Source: Kitasatospora aureofaciens
Lineage (GTDB): Bacteria; Actinomycetota; Actinomycetes; Streptomycetales; Streptomycetaceae
Assembly (NCBI GenBank): GCA_000720845.1
Contig: JODU01000029.1
Coordinates: 7,800-71,799, forward strand
Length of the DNA stretch: 64,000 bases
Direction: 5' to 3'
In this document: positions 32,709-40,567 of the stretch, in pieces
Numbering within the stretch: position 1 is the stretch's first letter
Layout of the letters: the number at the start of each line of letters is the position of its first letter
Notes under the pieces: generated by a model
What the model saw: only the letters and a program-made list of their open reading frames with translations
Told to the model about the DNA's origin: nothing
Database searches by the model: none
Made by a program: the position numbers and the translations under genes

Positions 32709-33152
32709 TCAGCGGCCCTTCGCTTCGATGTCGGAGGCCAGGATCCGCTGCAGCAGGGCGGCGATCGTCGTCCGGCCGAGCCGCTCCTCCAGGGCTCGCT
32801 CCGCGTCCTGGAACTCGACGTCCAGCAGAGCGCCGATGTTGCGGCCGACCACACACGCCTCGCTGGGCGGATGGGCGTGCCCCGAGAAGATCCGCTCCCC
32901 TTCCACGGCGGCATACGCGTCGTAGAGCGTGATGTGCCGCGGGGCGCGGGCAAGGGACCAGCCGCCTGCCCGCCCCTCGGTGGACCGCACGAGGTGAGCG
33001 TCCCGCAGGCGACCGAGGACGCGCCGCACAAGAACGGGATTGCTCTCGAGACTGTCCGCGATCTCCGCGGAAGTCAGCATGCCTCCACGCCGGTGCGCCA
33101 GCATCGCCAGCGCGTGGACCGCGACCGCGCTCCTGCTGCTGAGCCCCGCCAT
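32709..33152 (-). CDS. Rrf2-family transcriptional regulator
   Basis: 147 residues from ATG 33152. The N-terminal winged helix is typical of Rrf2 proteins (SSRSAVAVHALAMLAHRRGG, LTSAEIADSLESNPVLVRRV, LRDAHLVRSTEGRAGGWSLA), followed by the dimerisation helix with YAAVEGE. A single Cys (C102 region, SEACVVG) is present, so a three-Cys iron-sulfur cluster like that of IscR is not expected; sensing may be through one thiol or a small molecule. It sits directly upstream of the amidohydrolase and has the same 26-bp palindrome in its own promoter, so it is autoregulated and controls that gene. Confidence 0.9.
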   Translation of the reverse strand: MAGLSSRSAVAVHALAMLAHRRGGMLTSAEIADSLESNPVLVRRVLGRLRDAHLVRSTEGRAGGWSLARAPRHITLYDAYAAVEGERIFSGHAHPPSEACVVGRNIGALLDVEFQDAERALEERLGRTTIAALLQRILASDIEAKGR

Positions 33153-33172
33153 CTCCGACTCCTGCCGCCGAT

Positions 33173-33198
33173 TAACTGCCACCAAGCTAGTTTCAGTT
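33173..33198. promoter_or_regulatory. Rrf2-type operator of the rrf2 gene (autoregulation)
   Basis: Half-sites AACTG and CAGTT at the same 26-bp frame as the element at 32639-32664 (21 of 26 identical, including TAACTGC, ACCA and CAGTT). It lies 21 bp upstream of the Rrf2 start codon, so distance and sequence are both conserved between the two promoters. Confidence 0.75.
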
Positions 33199-33387
33199 GA
33201 CCTGACGGTCAACCGACTGCCGCACTCGGCGGCACCGGCCGCGCCGGCGACGAGTGTGCACCCGCCCACTCGAAGCCCTCCCGGCGGCACCGAGGAGCCG
33301 CCCCCTTCGAGCCCTCCAACTGCGCGGGCACGAGCCGCACCATCCCCGCCCGGGACACGCGACCCCTCAGAGCGCAGCCTCTTTCTT

Positions 33388-33399
33388 GATCGGTCGATC
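33388..33399. promoter_or_regulatory. Palindrome upstream of the TetR gene
   Basis: GATCGGTCGATC has perfect 5-bp arms (GATCG/CGATC). It lies 22 bp before the TetR start at 33421, followed by a possible -10 element (AGATAGGTT). It is a candidate autoregulatory operator. Confidence 0.45.
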
Positions 33400-33420
33400 C
33401 AGATAGGTTACGGTGACGCC

Positions 33421-33999
33421 ATGGCAAGGAACCGGGAGTTCGACACCGAGGCGGCGGTGAGCCGCGCCATGGAACTCTTCTGGACGCGCGGCTACGAGGC
33501 GACCTCGGTGCGGGACCTCACCCAGCACCTCGGGATCGGACAGGGATCCCTGTACGCCGCGTTCGGCGACAAGGACGGCCTCTACCGGGCCGCGCTGGAG
33601 CACTACCGCACCACCCTCGCGGCGGCTGCCCTGCGCAGCCTGGAGGAGGGCACGGACGCCCGTGCGGCGATCCGCACGCTGCTGACGGAGCGGATCCGCA
33701 TCGCCACGGGGAACGGCGGGCAGGGCTGCCTGGCCGTGAACGCCGTCTGCGAGCGGCTGCCGCAGGACGCGGCGACCCGGCGCACCGTGCGCGAGATGCA
33801 GGAGGCCAGCCGGGAAGCATTGGTGGAGGTCCTGCGAGCCGCGGCGGAGCGGGGCGAGATCACGGCGCGCCACGACCCGGACACGGTCGCCGCGTTCCTG
33901 ATCACCTTCCTCAACGGACTGCTGGTCTCCTCGAAGATCACGCCGGACGCGCGCAGCCTCGAACCGCTCGTAGAGGTCGCACTGACCACTCTCGACTGA
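33421..33999 (+). CDS. TetR-family regulator
   Basis: 192 residues from ATG 33421. The N-terminal helix-turn-helix (AVSRAMELFWTRGYEATSVR, DLTQHLGIGQGSLYAAFGDK) is of the AcrR/YxaF subgroup, and the C-terminal domain (QGCLAVNAVCERLPQDAATR) matches the TetR_C subgroup that carries a Cys in GCL. Such regulators often respond to electrophiles or quinones. It is followed on the same strand, after 110 bp, by an epoxide hydrolase-like gene that it probably controls. A short palindrome precedes it. Confidence 0.92.
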   Translation: MARNREFDTEAAVSRAMELFWTRGYEATSVRDLTQHLGIGQGSLYAAFGDKDGLYRAALEHYRTTLAAAALRSLEEGTDARAAIRTLLTERIRIATGNGGQGCLAVNAVCERLPQDAATRRTVREMQEASREALVEVLRAAAERGEITARHDPDTVAAFLITFLNGLLVSSKITPDARSLEPLVEVALTTLD

Positions 34000-34109
34000 G
34001 ATTGCCCGTGACCTGCCGGGCGTTCCCATGGCCCGAATATGGAACGCTCGATACAGAAAATGCATCCGGCCAACCGAGCACACACATCCACGAAAGGAAG
34101 CACCACGTC

Positions 34110-34991
34110 ATGATGTACGACCACACCACAACGCCCCTGCGCACCGGACGTGCCGCTGTCAACGGAACGAGCCTGCACTACCGGACGGCCGGCGACGGCC
34201 CCGCCGTGGTACTGCTGCACGGCGTGCCCAAGACCGGCTACCACTGGCGCCACCTGGTCCCGAAGCTCACCCCCCACCACACTGTCGTCGTGCCCGACCT
34301 GCGGGGTCTCGGCGACTCGGCCCGCCCCGCAGACGGCTACGACTCCGCGACGATGAGCGATGACATCGCCGAGCTGATGGCCCGCCTCGGCCACGAGACC
34401 TACGCCGTGATCGGCGAGGACTGGGGCGCCGTGATCGGCTACCAGCTCGCCGCCCGCCATCGCGAACACGTCACCGCCCTCGTCTTCGCCGAGGCGCTGT
34501 TTCCCGGCTTCGGCTTCGAGGACCACACCGCCCTCACCCCCGAGAACGTCTCCAGCGGCATGCACCTGTGGCATTTGGGCTTCTACTTCCAGCCCGACGT
34601 CCCCGAGATGCTGATCGCCGGGCACGAACGCGAACTGATCACCTACATGATCAAGAACGAGCGCAGCCACCCCGACACGGCCACCTCCGACGCCGTCGAG
34701 GAGTACGTGCGCTGCTATTCCATGCCCGGCGGTATCCGCGCGATGCTCGCCGTCTACCGGGCCATGCTGACCGACGCCCAACAGAACCGGCAGGCCGCCC
34801 GGAAGAAGCTGGACATCCCGGTCCTGGCACTCGGCGGCTCCGCCTTCATCGGTGAGCGCAACGAGGACCAGGCGCGGCTCGTGGCCCACGACGTCACCGG
34901 ACACGTCTTCGACGCGGGCCACGACCTCGCGGAGGAAGTACCCGACGAGATGGCCGACGTGGTCCTGCCGTTCCTGGCAGCCCACAGGTAG
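34110..34991 (+). CDS. Alpha/beta-hydrolase, epoxide hydrolase/haloalkane dehalogenase-like
   Basis: 293 residues from ATG 34110, with GAAAGGAAG about 10 bases upstream. The oxyanion segment is LLHGVPKTGYHWRH, the nucleophile elbow VIGEDWGAVIGY (an Asp nucleophile in G-x-D-W-G, as in soluble epoxide hydrolases and dehalogenases), and the base is the His in FDAGHDLAEE. A cap domain lies between (about 145-220). The reaction is expected to pass through an alkyl-enzyme ester. It is likely under the TetR gene just upstream. Without the cap tyrosines identified, dehalogenase or fluoroacetate dehalogenase activity remains possible. Confidence 0.88.
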   Translation: MMYDHTTTPLRTGRAAVNGTSLHYRTAGDGPAVVLLHGVPKTGYHWRHLVPKLTPHHTVVVPDLRGLGDSARPADGYDSATMSDDIAELMARLGHETYAVIGEDWGAVIGYQLAARHREHVTALVFAEALFPGFGFEDHTALTPENVSSGMHLWHLGFYFQPDVPEMLIAGHERELITYMIKNERSHPDTATSDAVEEYVRCYSMPGGIRAMLAVYRAMLTDAQQNRQAARKKLDIPVLALGGSAFIGERNEDQARLVAHDVTGHVFDAGHDLAEEVPDEMADVVLPFLAAHR

Positions 34992-35184
34992 CCGACGCCC
35001 GTCCACCGCGGCCGCAAGGCCCGTGCGCCCTCCGCCGTTCGACGACGTCCCGGTGGAGGCCCCCTTGCCGCCGCGTCCGGCATCCACGGCCTGACCTCGG
35101 CGCTGATCGCGATCACCGGCCTGCTGACCTGCCGGAGACCAATCTCGGTTGCGGTGTGCCCAGTGGGCCCGGTGAGGTACCTCC
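34992..35184. other. Intergenic region
   Basis: No gene is accepted here. One plus-strand frame (about 35055-35140, GGPLAAASGIHGLTSALIAI) looks like the end of a membrane transporter and may be a remnant, but it is too short to support. Confidence 0.3.
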
Positions 35185-36399
35185 ATGGGTGGTGCCACGG
35201 AGCAGGAGCAACGGGCGAGGGCAGGAGGAGGCCGCACGATCGCGGGGCTCCCGGCTCCATGGCGGAGACTGGCTGTACTCGCGGCCCTGATGCTGGCCGC
35301 TTTCACCTTCAACACCGCGGAGAACCTGCCGGTGGGTCTCCTGGAGCTGATCTCCGAAAGCCTACGGGTGCCGGTGTCGGCGGTCGGTCTCCTGGTTACT
35401 GGTTACGGCGTGACGGTGGCCGTGGCCTCGGTGCCGCTCGCCCACGTCGTGCGCGCTGTGCCTCGTCGTCATGTGCTCACGGGCCTGCTTGCCGCGCTGG
35501 TCGTATCCAGTCTTGTCGCGGCACTGGCCACCTCCTACTGGTTGCTCCTGGTGGCGCGGCTGCTGACCGCGCTCGCCCAGGCACTGTTCTGGGCCGTGAT
35601 GGGGCCGGTGGCGGTGGGCCTGTTCCGGCCGGAGGTCCGCGGCCGTACGGTCGGGGCGCTGTCCGTCGCCGGTTCACTCGCCCTGGTGGTCGGTGTTCCC
35701 GCCGGGACCTGGCTGGGCCGGCGGAGCGACTGGGAGGTGCCCGTCGCCATGCCGGCGGGTCTGGGCCTCCTCTCCTTGGTGACGATTGCCGTGCTGCTGC
35801 CCACCTCGCGTCCGGAGGAAGAGCCGGCCGCCTACGGAACACGTCCCGACACCCGTCGGTTCGGGACGGTGCTGGCGGCCGGGGCCCTGTCCGCCACCGG
35901 AGCGTTCGCGGGATACACCTACATCGTGAAGTTTCTGGGCGACGTGAGTGGGTTCTCCCCGAGCACGGTCAGCGCCCTGTTCGTGGTGTTCGGGCTTGCT
36001 TGTCTTGCCGGAGTGAGCATCACCGGGGTACTGCTCGACCGCTTCCCCCGGTCCGCGCCGGTCACGGCCGTGGCCACGCAGGCGGTCGGCATGCTCGGTC
36101 TGTACGCGGCCGGCACCGATCCGGTGTCGGCGGTGGTCTTCCTGGCGCTGATGGGCGGTGCGCTCGGGCCGGTGTTCATGACCACCCAGAACGAGATGCT
36201 GCATTGCGCACCGGGGCGCACGGATATCGCGCTCGCGGCGAACTCAGGTGCGTACAACGCCGGCATCGCTGCGGGCGCCGCGCTGGGGGGACTCGTCGTG
36301 TCGGCCGCCGACGTGCGGGGCGCCTTCCTCACCGGTGGACTGCTGTCCCTCGCGTCCTGCGTGGTACTGCTGGGCGGGCGGACTTCCCACCGGCCGTGA
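35185..36399 (+). CDS. MFS transporter (DHA1-type drug/sugar efflux)
   Basis: 404 residues from ATG 35185. Twelve hydrophobic segments are visible, with the family signature after helix 2 (PLAHVVRAVPRRHVLTGLLA) and helix 5 motif VVGVPAGTWLGRRSDW, the motif C-like region of proton-driven exporters. A TAENLPVGLLELIS segment in helix 1 is shared with chloramphenicol/arabinose-type DHA1 efflux proteins. It probably exports a small drug or metabolite across the cytoplasmic membrane using the proton gradient. It stands alone on its strand, between the hydrolase and a convergent operon. Confidence 0.92.
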   Translation: MGGATEQEQRARAGGGRTIAGLPAPWRRLAVLAALMLAAFTFNTAENLPVGLLELISESLRVPVSAVGLLVTGYGVTVAVASVPLAHVVRAVPRRHVLTGLLAALVVSSLVAALATSYWLLLVARLLTALAQALFWAVMGPVAVGLFRPEVRGRTVGALSVAGSLALVVGVPAGTWLGRRSDWEVPVAMPAGLGLLSLVTIAVLLPTSRPEEEPAAYGTRPDTRRFGTVLAAGALSATGAFAGYTYIVKFLGDVSGFSPSTVSALFVVFGLACLAGVSITGVLLDRFPRSAPVTAVATQAVGMLGLYAAGTDPVSAVVFLALMGGALGPVFMTTQNEMLHCAPGRTDIALAANSGAYNAGIAAGAALGGLVVSAADVRGAFLTGGLLSLASCVVLLGGRTSHRP

Positions 36400-36610
36400 C
36401 AGGGGGCTCTGCGCACCGTGCTGCCCGCCGCACCGGCGAAGCCGTCCAAGCAGTTCTGAGCACAGCCCGGTCGGTGGCGGCCCCGACGATCACCCGCAAG
36501 CCGAACGGCGTCGGGCGGACACCGCAGAGGTCACCGCCGATGAGCGTCTCGTCGTCCGCCACCCGGTGGAAACCGGCCAGGTGCAGGGCTGCCGATAGCT
36601 GTGTTCCGGC

Positions 36611-37486
36611 TCAGCGGGTAGGGCCGTCGAGGTGGGCTCGTACGGCGTCGACGAACTCGTCGCCGTGCTGGAAGACGCCGCCGTGCCCGGCCCCTGGATA
36701 GATGATCAGCGTGCTGCCGGGAATGCGGGCGTGCAGGTCGTGGGACAGCTCGGTGGGGACCATGCGGTCGTGGTCGCCGTTGGCGATGAGCGTCGGAGCG
36801 CCGATGCGGGAGAGGTCCTGCGGCTCAGCCCGGCCCCAGTCCCGGATGGTGCTGATCTGGCGGTGGAAGGACGACAGGCTGATGGGGACGTCACGGTCCA
36901 TGACACGCTCGCGCAAGCGCGCGAGATACGCCTTGGCTGCCGCCTTGCCCGCTGGGGTGCGGGGAAAGAACAGGAACTCCTTGGCATCGGTGCGGGCCAA
37001 CGCGGCACGAGCCATGTCCCAGTAGACGTAAGCCCCTCCCGTCGTACGGTCGATGCCGTCTCCCCCGGCGGGGCCGGTTCCGGCCAGGACGAGGCGGCGC
37101 ACGAGTCCCGGCGCGTCGAGCGCCACCTGCTGGGCGACGAAGCCGCCGAGCGAGAATCCGAGCAGGTCCAACCGGGTCAGGCCGAGGGCGGCCGCGAACC
37201 CCTGCGCCGCACGCGCCATCGCGACGACGGTGCCCGGGACGCGGCCGGTGGATCCGCCGACCCCGGGGAGGTCGAGCGCGAGGACACGGCGGTCGCGGGC
37301 GAGGGCGTCGACCAATCGGGGATCCCACTCGTCAAGGGTGGCGCCCAAGTGGGTGAGCAGGACCAGTGGGACGCCGTTCTCGGGGCCGAGGTCGCGGAAG
37401 ACGAGCGTGTGGGAGCCCACGACGATGCGGCGGTTGGGCGCCGTGGCCCACGTGGTGGGCCGGGGGCGGACGGTGGGCTCAGTCAC
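36611..37486 (-). CDS. Alpha/beta-hydrolase
   Basis: 291 residues from GTG 37486, which overlaps the stop of the upstream oxidoreductase by 8 bp. The fold markers are LVLLTHLGATLDEWDPRLVD, RVLALDLPGVGGS, the nucleophile elbow DLLGFSLGGFVAQQ (Ser), an Asp in NGDHDRMVP and the His in PGAGHGGVF, a complete Ser-Asp-His triad. It should hydrolyse esters or similar bonds. Translational coupling to a quinone/enone oxidoreductase suggests that the two act on the same compound, such as reduction followed by ester or C-C cleavage (inferred). Confidence 0.9.
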   Translation of the reverse strand: MTEPTVRPRPTTWATAPNRRIVVGSHTLVFRDLGPENGVPLVLLTHLGATLDEWDPRLVDALARDRRVLALDLPGVGGSTGRVPGTVVAMARAAQGFAAALGLTRLDLLGFSLGGFVAQQVALDAPGLVRRLVLAGTGPAGGDGIDRTTGGAYVYWDMARAALARTDAKEFLFFPRTPAGKAAAKAYLARLRERVMDRDVPISLSSFHRQISTIRDWGRAEPQDLSRIGAPTLIANGDHDRMVPTELSHDLHARIPGSTLIIYPGAGHGGVFQHGDEFVDAVRAHLDGPTR

Positions 37487-38504
37487 GGTTGGTCACCGCC
37501 GTCGCGTCGGTGGTGACCAGGACCTTGCCGCGGGTGCCGCCGGCGAGAACCTCGGCGAGGGCCCGCGGGGTCTGGCCGAAGGGGAGAACCCGGTCGACGA
37601 CCGGGCGCAGCACCCCGTCGTCGACCAGCCCGGCGACCTGGCGCAGCGCGGCGCTGTCGGGGGTGATGAACAGGAACCGGTAGGTGACCCCGAGCGCGCG
37701 TGCACGGCGTCGGGTCCGGGCACTCAGGGCCCGGATGGCGAGCCGGACGACCGGGTTGACGCCGACGCGCCGTGCGAAGTCCGGGTCGGGCGGGCCGGTG
37801 ATGCCGATCACGGTGCCACCGGAGCGCACTACGCCGAGGGAAGCCCGCAGCGTGGCTCCGCCCTGGGTGTCGAGGACCAGGTCGACGGGCGTGCCGGCGA
37901 GTCGCTGGGCGAGGTCGTCGCGGCGGTAGTCGATGACGATGTCGGCACCGAGCTCCCGGGCAGCCGCGATGTTCGCCGTCGAGACGGTGGTGGCGACGGT
38001 GCAGCCCAGGTGCCGGGCGAGCTGGATCGCGATCGATCCCACTCCCCCGGTCCCGCCGTGGATGAGGACGGTCTGGCCCTTCTTCACCCTGCCCATCTCT
38101 ACGAGGGCCTGCCAGGCCGTGAGCGCGACGACTGGAAGTCCCGCGGCCTCGACCAGGCTCACGGACCGGGGCACGGGTGCCATCGACGCGGCGTCGACCG
38201 CGACGTACTCGGCGAAGGTGCCCGTGGCCGCCAGGTCGACGTAGCCGTACAGGTGGTCGCCCACGGCGATGTCGCGTACCGCGGAGCCGGCCTCGACGAC
38301 CTCGCCGGACAACTCGCCGCCCATGACCTTGGGCAGCCGGAACGGGAAGATCGCCTTGAACTCGCCGGAGCGGACCCGCTCGTCGGCGTGGTTGACGCCC
38401 GACGCGGCCATGCGCACCAGCACCTCATGAGGGGCGGGGAGCGGTACGGGCATCTCGACCTGCCGCAAGGGGGAGCCGTACTTCTCGAGGACGAAGGCCT
38501 TCAC
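37479..38504 (-). CDS. MDR-family NADPH:quinone/enone oxidoreductase
   Basis: 341 residues from GTG 38504 (MKAFVLEKYG), with AGGAG upstream. It is a medium-chain dehydrogenase without zinc ligands: GroES-like N-terminus (VLVRMAASGVNHADERVRSG, KVMGGELSGEVVEAG), nucleotide-binding motif VLIHGGTGGVGSIAIQLARH (about 150-169) and a C-terminal VLAGGTRGKVLVTTD. Such enzymes reduce quinones or alkenals with NADPH. It is followed by an overlapping hydrolase. Just upstream on the same strand lie an aldo/keto reductase remnant and an SDR, so a larger redox operon may have decayed here. Confidence 0.92.
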   Translation of the reverse strand: MKAFVLEKYGSPLRQVEMPVPLPAPHEVLVRMAASGVNHADERVRSGEFKAIFPFRLPKVMGGELSGEVVEAGSAVRDIAVGDHLYGYVDLAATGTFAEYVAVDAASMAPVPRSVSLVEAAGLPVVALTAWQALVEMGRVKKGQTVLIHGGTGGVGSIAIQLARHLGCTVATTVSTANIAAARELGADIVIDYRRDDLAQRLAGTPVDLVLDTQGGATLRASLGVVRSGGTVIGITGPPDPDFARRVGVNPVVRLAIRALSARTRRRARALGVTYRFLFITPDSAALRQVAGLVDDGVLRPVVDRVLPFGQTPRALAEVLAGGTRGKVLVTTDATAVTNRD

Positions 38505-38647
38505 GGAGTACTCCTGACAATGTGTTTCTGGAGGTCGGGTATCTCGGCGGCACGGGTGCGGGCTCGGCCGCCGTACTTCTCGAAGCAGTGTGTGCTGACT
38601 TTCCGGCTGCCGCGCGGGCGCACCGCGGCCGCGGCCGCTCCCGCCCA

Positions 38648-38926
38648 TCAGGCCACGGGCAGGACCGGGGCGATGACGCGGGCGGCGGCGCCTCCCTGGA
38701 GGCGGTCCAGGGAGGCGGTGATCGCCTCGTGGGGCGCGCCGAGCGGCACCGCGCCAGCCGTCCGCACTGTCGAGGAAGGTGCCGCCGGCCTCGGCGAACC
38801 GGTCGAGGATCCGGCGTGCCTCGTCCGGCTCGGCTCCGGCGCCCCAGCCGGTGCCGAAGTTCGCGGTGCCGAGCGCGTACTCGGAGACGCGCAGTCCGGT
38901 CCGGTGACGAAGGTCGTGCAGCGCAT
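38648..38926 (-). pseudogene. Aldo/keto reductase remnant with internal deletion and frameshift
   Basis: After an ATG at 38926, the frame one base over reads LRVSEYALGTANFGTGWGAG, AEPDEARRILDRFAEAGGTF and LDSADGW, the N-terminal 50 residues of an aldo/keto reductase of the YghZ/PdxI kind, including the substrate-barrel Asp region. The sequence then jumps, in another frame, to LGAPHEAITASLDRLQGG and ends at 38648, which matches the last residues of such enzymes. About 250 middle codons are missing. It is therefore a dead gene with both ends left, lying between two live oxidoreductases on the same strand. Confidence 0.75.
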
Positions 38927-38981
38927 GGGATGTCCTTGCTCGATGGGCGGGAAGGCCGTCGCGCGGCGGGCGGGGTGCGTG

Positions 38982-39674
38982 TCAGGCCGTGTTCGGCTGG
39001 GGTGCCGCGGCCAGGTTCTGCTTGACGCGCCGGCTGGTCTCGTCGGCGAGGATCTCGGGCAGGCCGGCCTCGATGCCGTGGAGGGCCTGGGCCGCGACGT
39101 CGGCGGCGGAGACCTTCTGGTCGGCGGGCACGGCGGCGGCCATGTCGGTGTCCATGTAGCCGACGTGCAGCGCCGAGACGGTGATCCCGCGCGGTGCCAG
39201 CTCGTCGCGGGTCGCGCCGGTCAGTGCCCAGGCGGCGGCCTTGGACGCGGCGTAGGAGCCGAGTCCTGCCGGATGGAACCAGGACAGGGCGGACAGGACG
39301 TTCAGTACGGCGCCGCCACCGTTGCCCTCGATGACGGGGGCGAAGGCGCGGGTCGCGGCCAGGGGGCCGAAGAAGTTGGTCTCCATCTCCCTGCGCACCT
39401 CGGCCGCGTCACCTGCGATCAGCGTCGCGCCGGTGGAGATGCCCGCGTTGTTGATCAGCAGTGTCGTGTCGGACGCCACGCGCGCGGCCTGTCGTATCGA
39501 CGCTTCGTCCGTGACGTCCAGCCGCAGCGGGATGACGCCTGGCATGTCGACCGTTTCGGGGCGCCGGGCCGCTCCGTACACCTTGGCGCCGCGCTCGACG
39601 AGCTGGGCGGCCAGATACCGGCCGAAGCCCCGGTTGGCACCGGTGACGACCGCGACCGCGTTCCTCAGTTCCAT
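38982..39674 (-). CDS. Short-chain dehydrogenase/reductase
   Basis: 230 residues from ATG 39674, behind CCAGGAG. Motifs are VVTGANRGFG (cofactor), the basic GAARRPE turn favouring NADP, NNAG, VLNVLSALSW (Ser), YAASKAAAW (Tyr-Lys) and HVGYMDTD. The shape fits the SDR subgroup often annotated as oxidoreductases near TetR genes. It is divergent from a TetR gene; the perfect TTAGATT/AATCTAA repeat between them should control both. Substrate unknown. Confidence 0.93.
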   Translation of the reverse strand: MELRNAVAVVTGANRGFGRYLAAQLVERGAKVYGAARRPETVDMPGVIPLRLDVTDEASIRQAARVASDTTLLINNAGISTGATLIAGDAAEVRREMETNFFGPLAATRAFAPVIEGNGGGAVLNVLSALSWFHPAGLGSYAASKAAAWALTGATRDELAPRGITVSALHVGYMDTDMAAAVPADQKVSAADVAAQALHGIEAGLPEILADETSRRVKQNLAAAPQPNTA

Positions 39675-39719
39675 GTCTGCTCCTGGTCCCGGCAGGGACC
39701 GTCGGGCCGCCCGCCTCAA

Positions 39720-39741
39720 TTAGATTATGCCTCCAATCTAA
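39720..39741. promoter_or_regulatory. TetR operator between SDR and TetR genes
   Basis: TTAGATT (39720-39726) and AATCTAA (39735-39741) form a perfect 7-bp inverted repeat with 8 bases between. It lies 45 bp upstream of the SDR start and 49 bp upstream of the TetR start, in the only AT-rich stretch of the gap, so it probably covers both promoters. Confidence 0.8.
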
Positions 39742-39790
39742 ACACCGGGCTACGATAGATGCCAGTCGACATCCAAAATGGGAGCTGGTC

Positions 39791-40351
39791 ATGGGCCGCG
39801 TATCGCAGGCGCAGGCGGAGGAGAACCGCAGGCGGGTGGTGGACACCGCCTCCCGGCTGTTCCGGGAACAGGGCACCCAGGTGAGCGTCGCCGACCTGAT
39901 GAAGGCGGCCGGCCTGACCCACGGCGCCTTCTACAAGCAGTTCGCCTCCAAGGAGGCGCTCGTCGACGAGGCCACCGCCCACGCCTTCGCCGAGCTCGCC
40001 CAGCGCTACAGCGCCGGGCTCGATCGGTACGACGGGCAGCGCGCCACCGCCCAGCGGGCGCTGATCGACGCCTACCTCTCCGTCGAGCACCGCGACGACC
40101 CGGCGGACGGCTGTCCGGTCGCCGCGCTCGCCACCGACATCGCGCGCGAGGGCGGAGGGCGCGAGGCCCGTCGCGTCTACGCCGAGGGGGTGGCCGACTT
40201 CGCCGAGTTCCTGGCCGGTGACGACCAGGACGGCATCGTCCGCCTCTGCACCCTGTTCGGCGCGCTGGTCCTGTCCCGGGCCACCAAGGACTCCCCGCTC
40301 TCCGAGGAGATCCTCGCCGCCGCGCACACGGCCTTGACCGAAGCAGACTGA
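39791..40351 (+). CDS. TetR-family regulator
   Basis: 186 residues from ATG 39791. The helix-turn-helix is VVDTASRLFREQGTQVSVAD, LMKAAGLTHGAFYKQFASKE, and the C-terminal part (HRDDPADGCPVAALATDIAR) is typical of the TetR subgroup with a conserved GCP/GCL Cys region, often reacting to electrophilic or quinone compounds. It is divergent from the SDR and very likely represses it and itself through the 39720-39741 palindrome. No other target is apparent; the following gene is 216 bp away. Confidence 0.93.
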   Translation: MGRVSQAQAEENRRRVVDTASRLFREQGTQVSVADLMKAAGLTHGAFYKQFASKEALVDEATAHAFAELAQRYSAGLDRYDGQRATAQRALIDAYLSVEHRDDPADGCPVAALATDIAREGGGREARRVYAEGVADFAEFLAGDDQDGIVRLCTLFGALVLSRATKDSPLSEEILAAAHTALTEAD

Positions 40352-40567
40352 ACAAGGGCACGGTGGGGGAACCCGCCGACCGCACGCGTGGGCGACGAGG
40401 CGACCGCCGCCATCGCGAGGAACATCACGGCGGACACCACGCGCGCCGTTGTCGCCACGCCCGCCTCACCGACCCGCGCCCCGCCCGCGAACCGTCCTGC
40501 CGGGCGCCTCGGTACGCCCGGCAGGACGATGGCCAGGTCGGACAGCGAATAGCAGGAAGGATTCCCC

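Noticed and set aside
35050..35150. Membrane-protein-like frame GGPLAAASGIHGLTSALIAI
   Set aside because: Only about 30 residues with no start or stop context; may be chance in Ala/Leu-rich high-GC DNA.
38505..38647. Minus-strand frame with FEKYGGRARTRAAEIPDLQK upstream of the MDR gene
   Set aside because: It reads protein-like but is short, without start, and could not be linked to any family.
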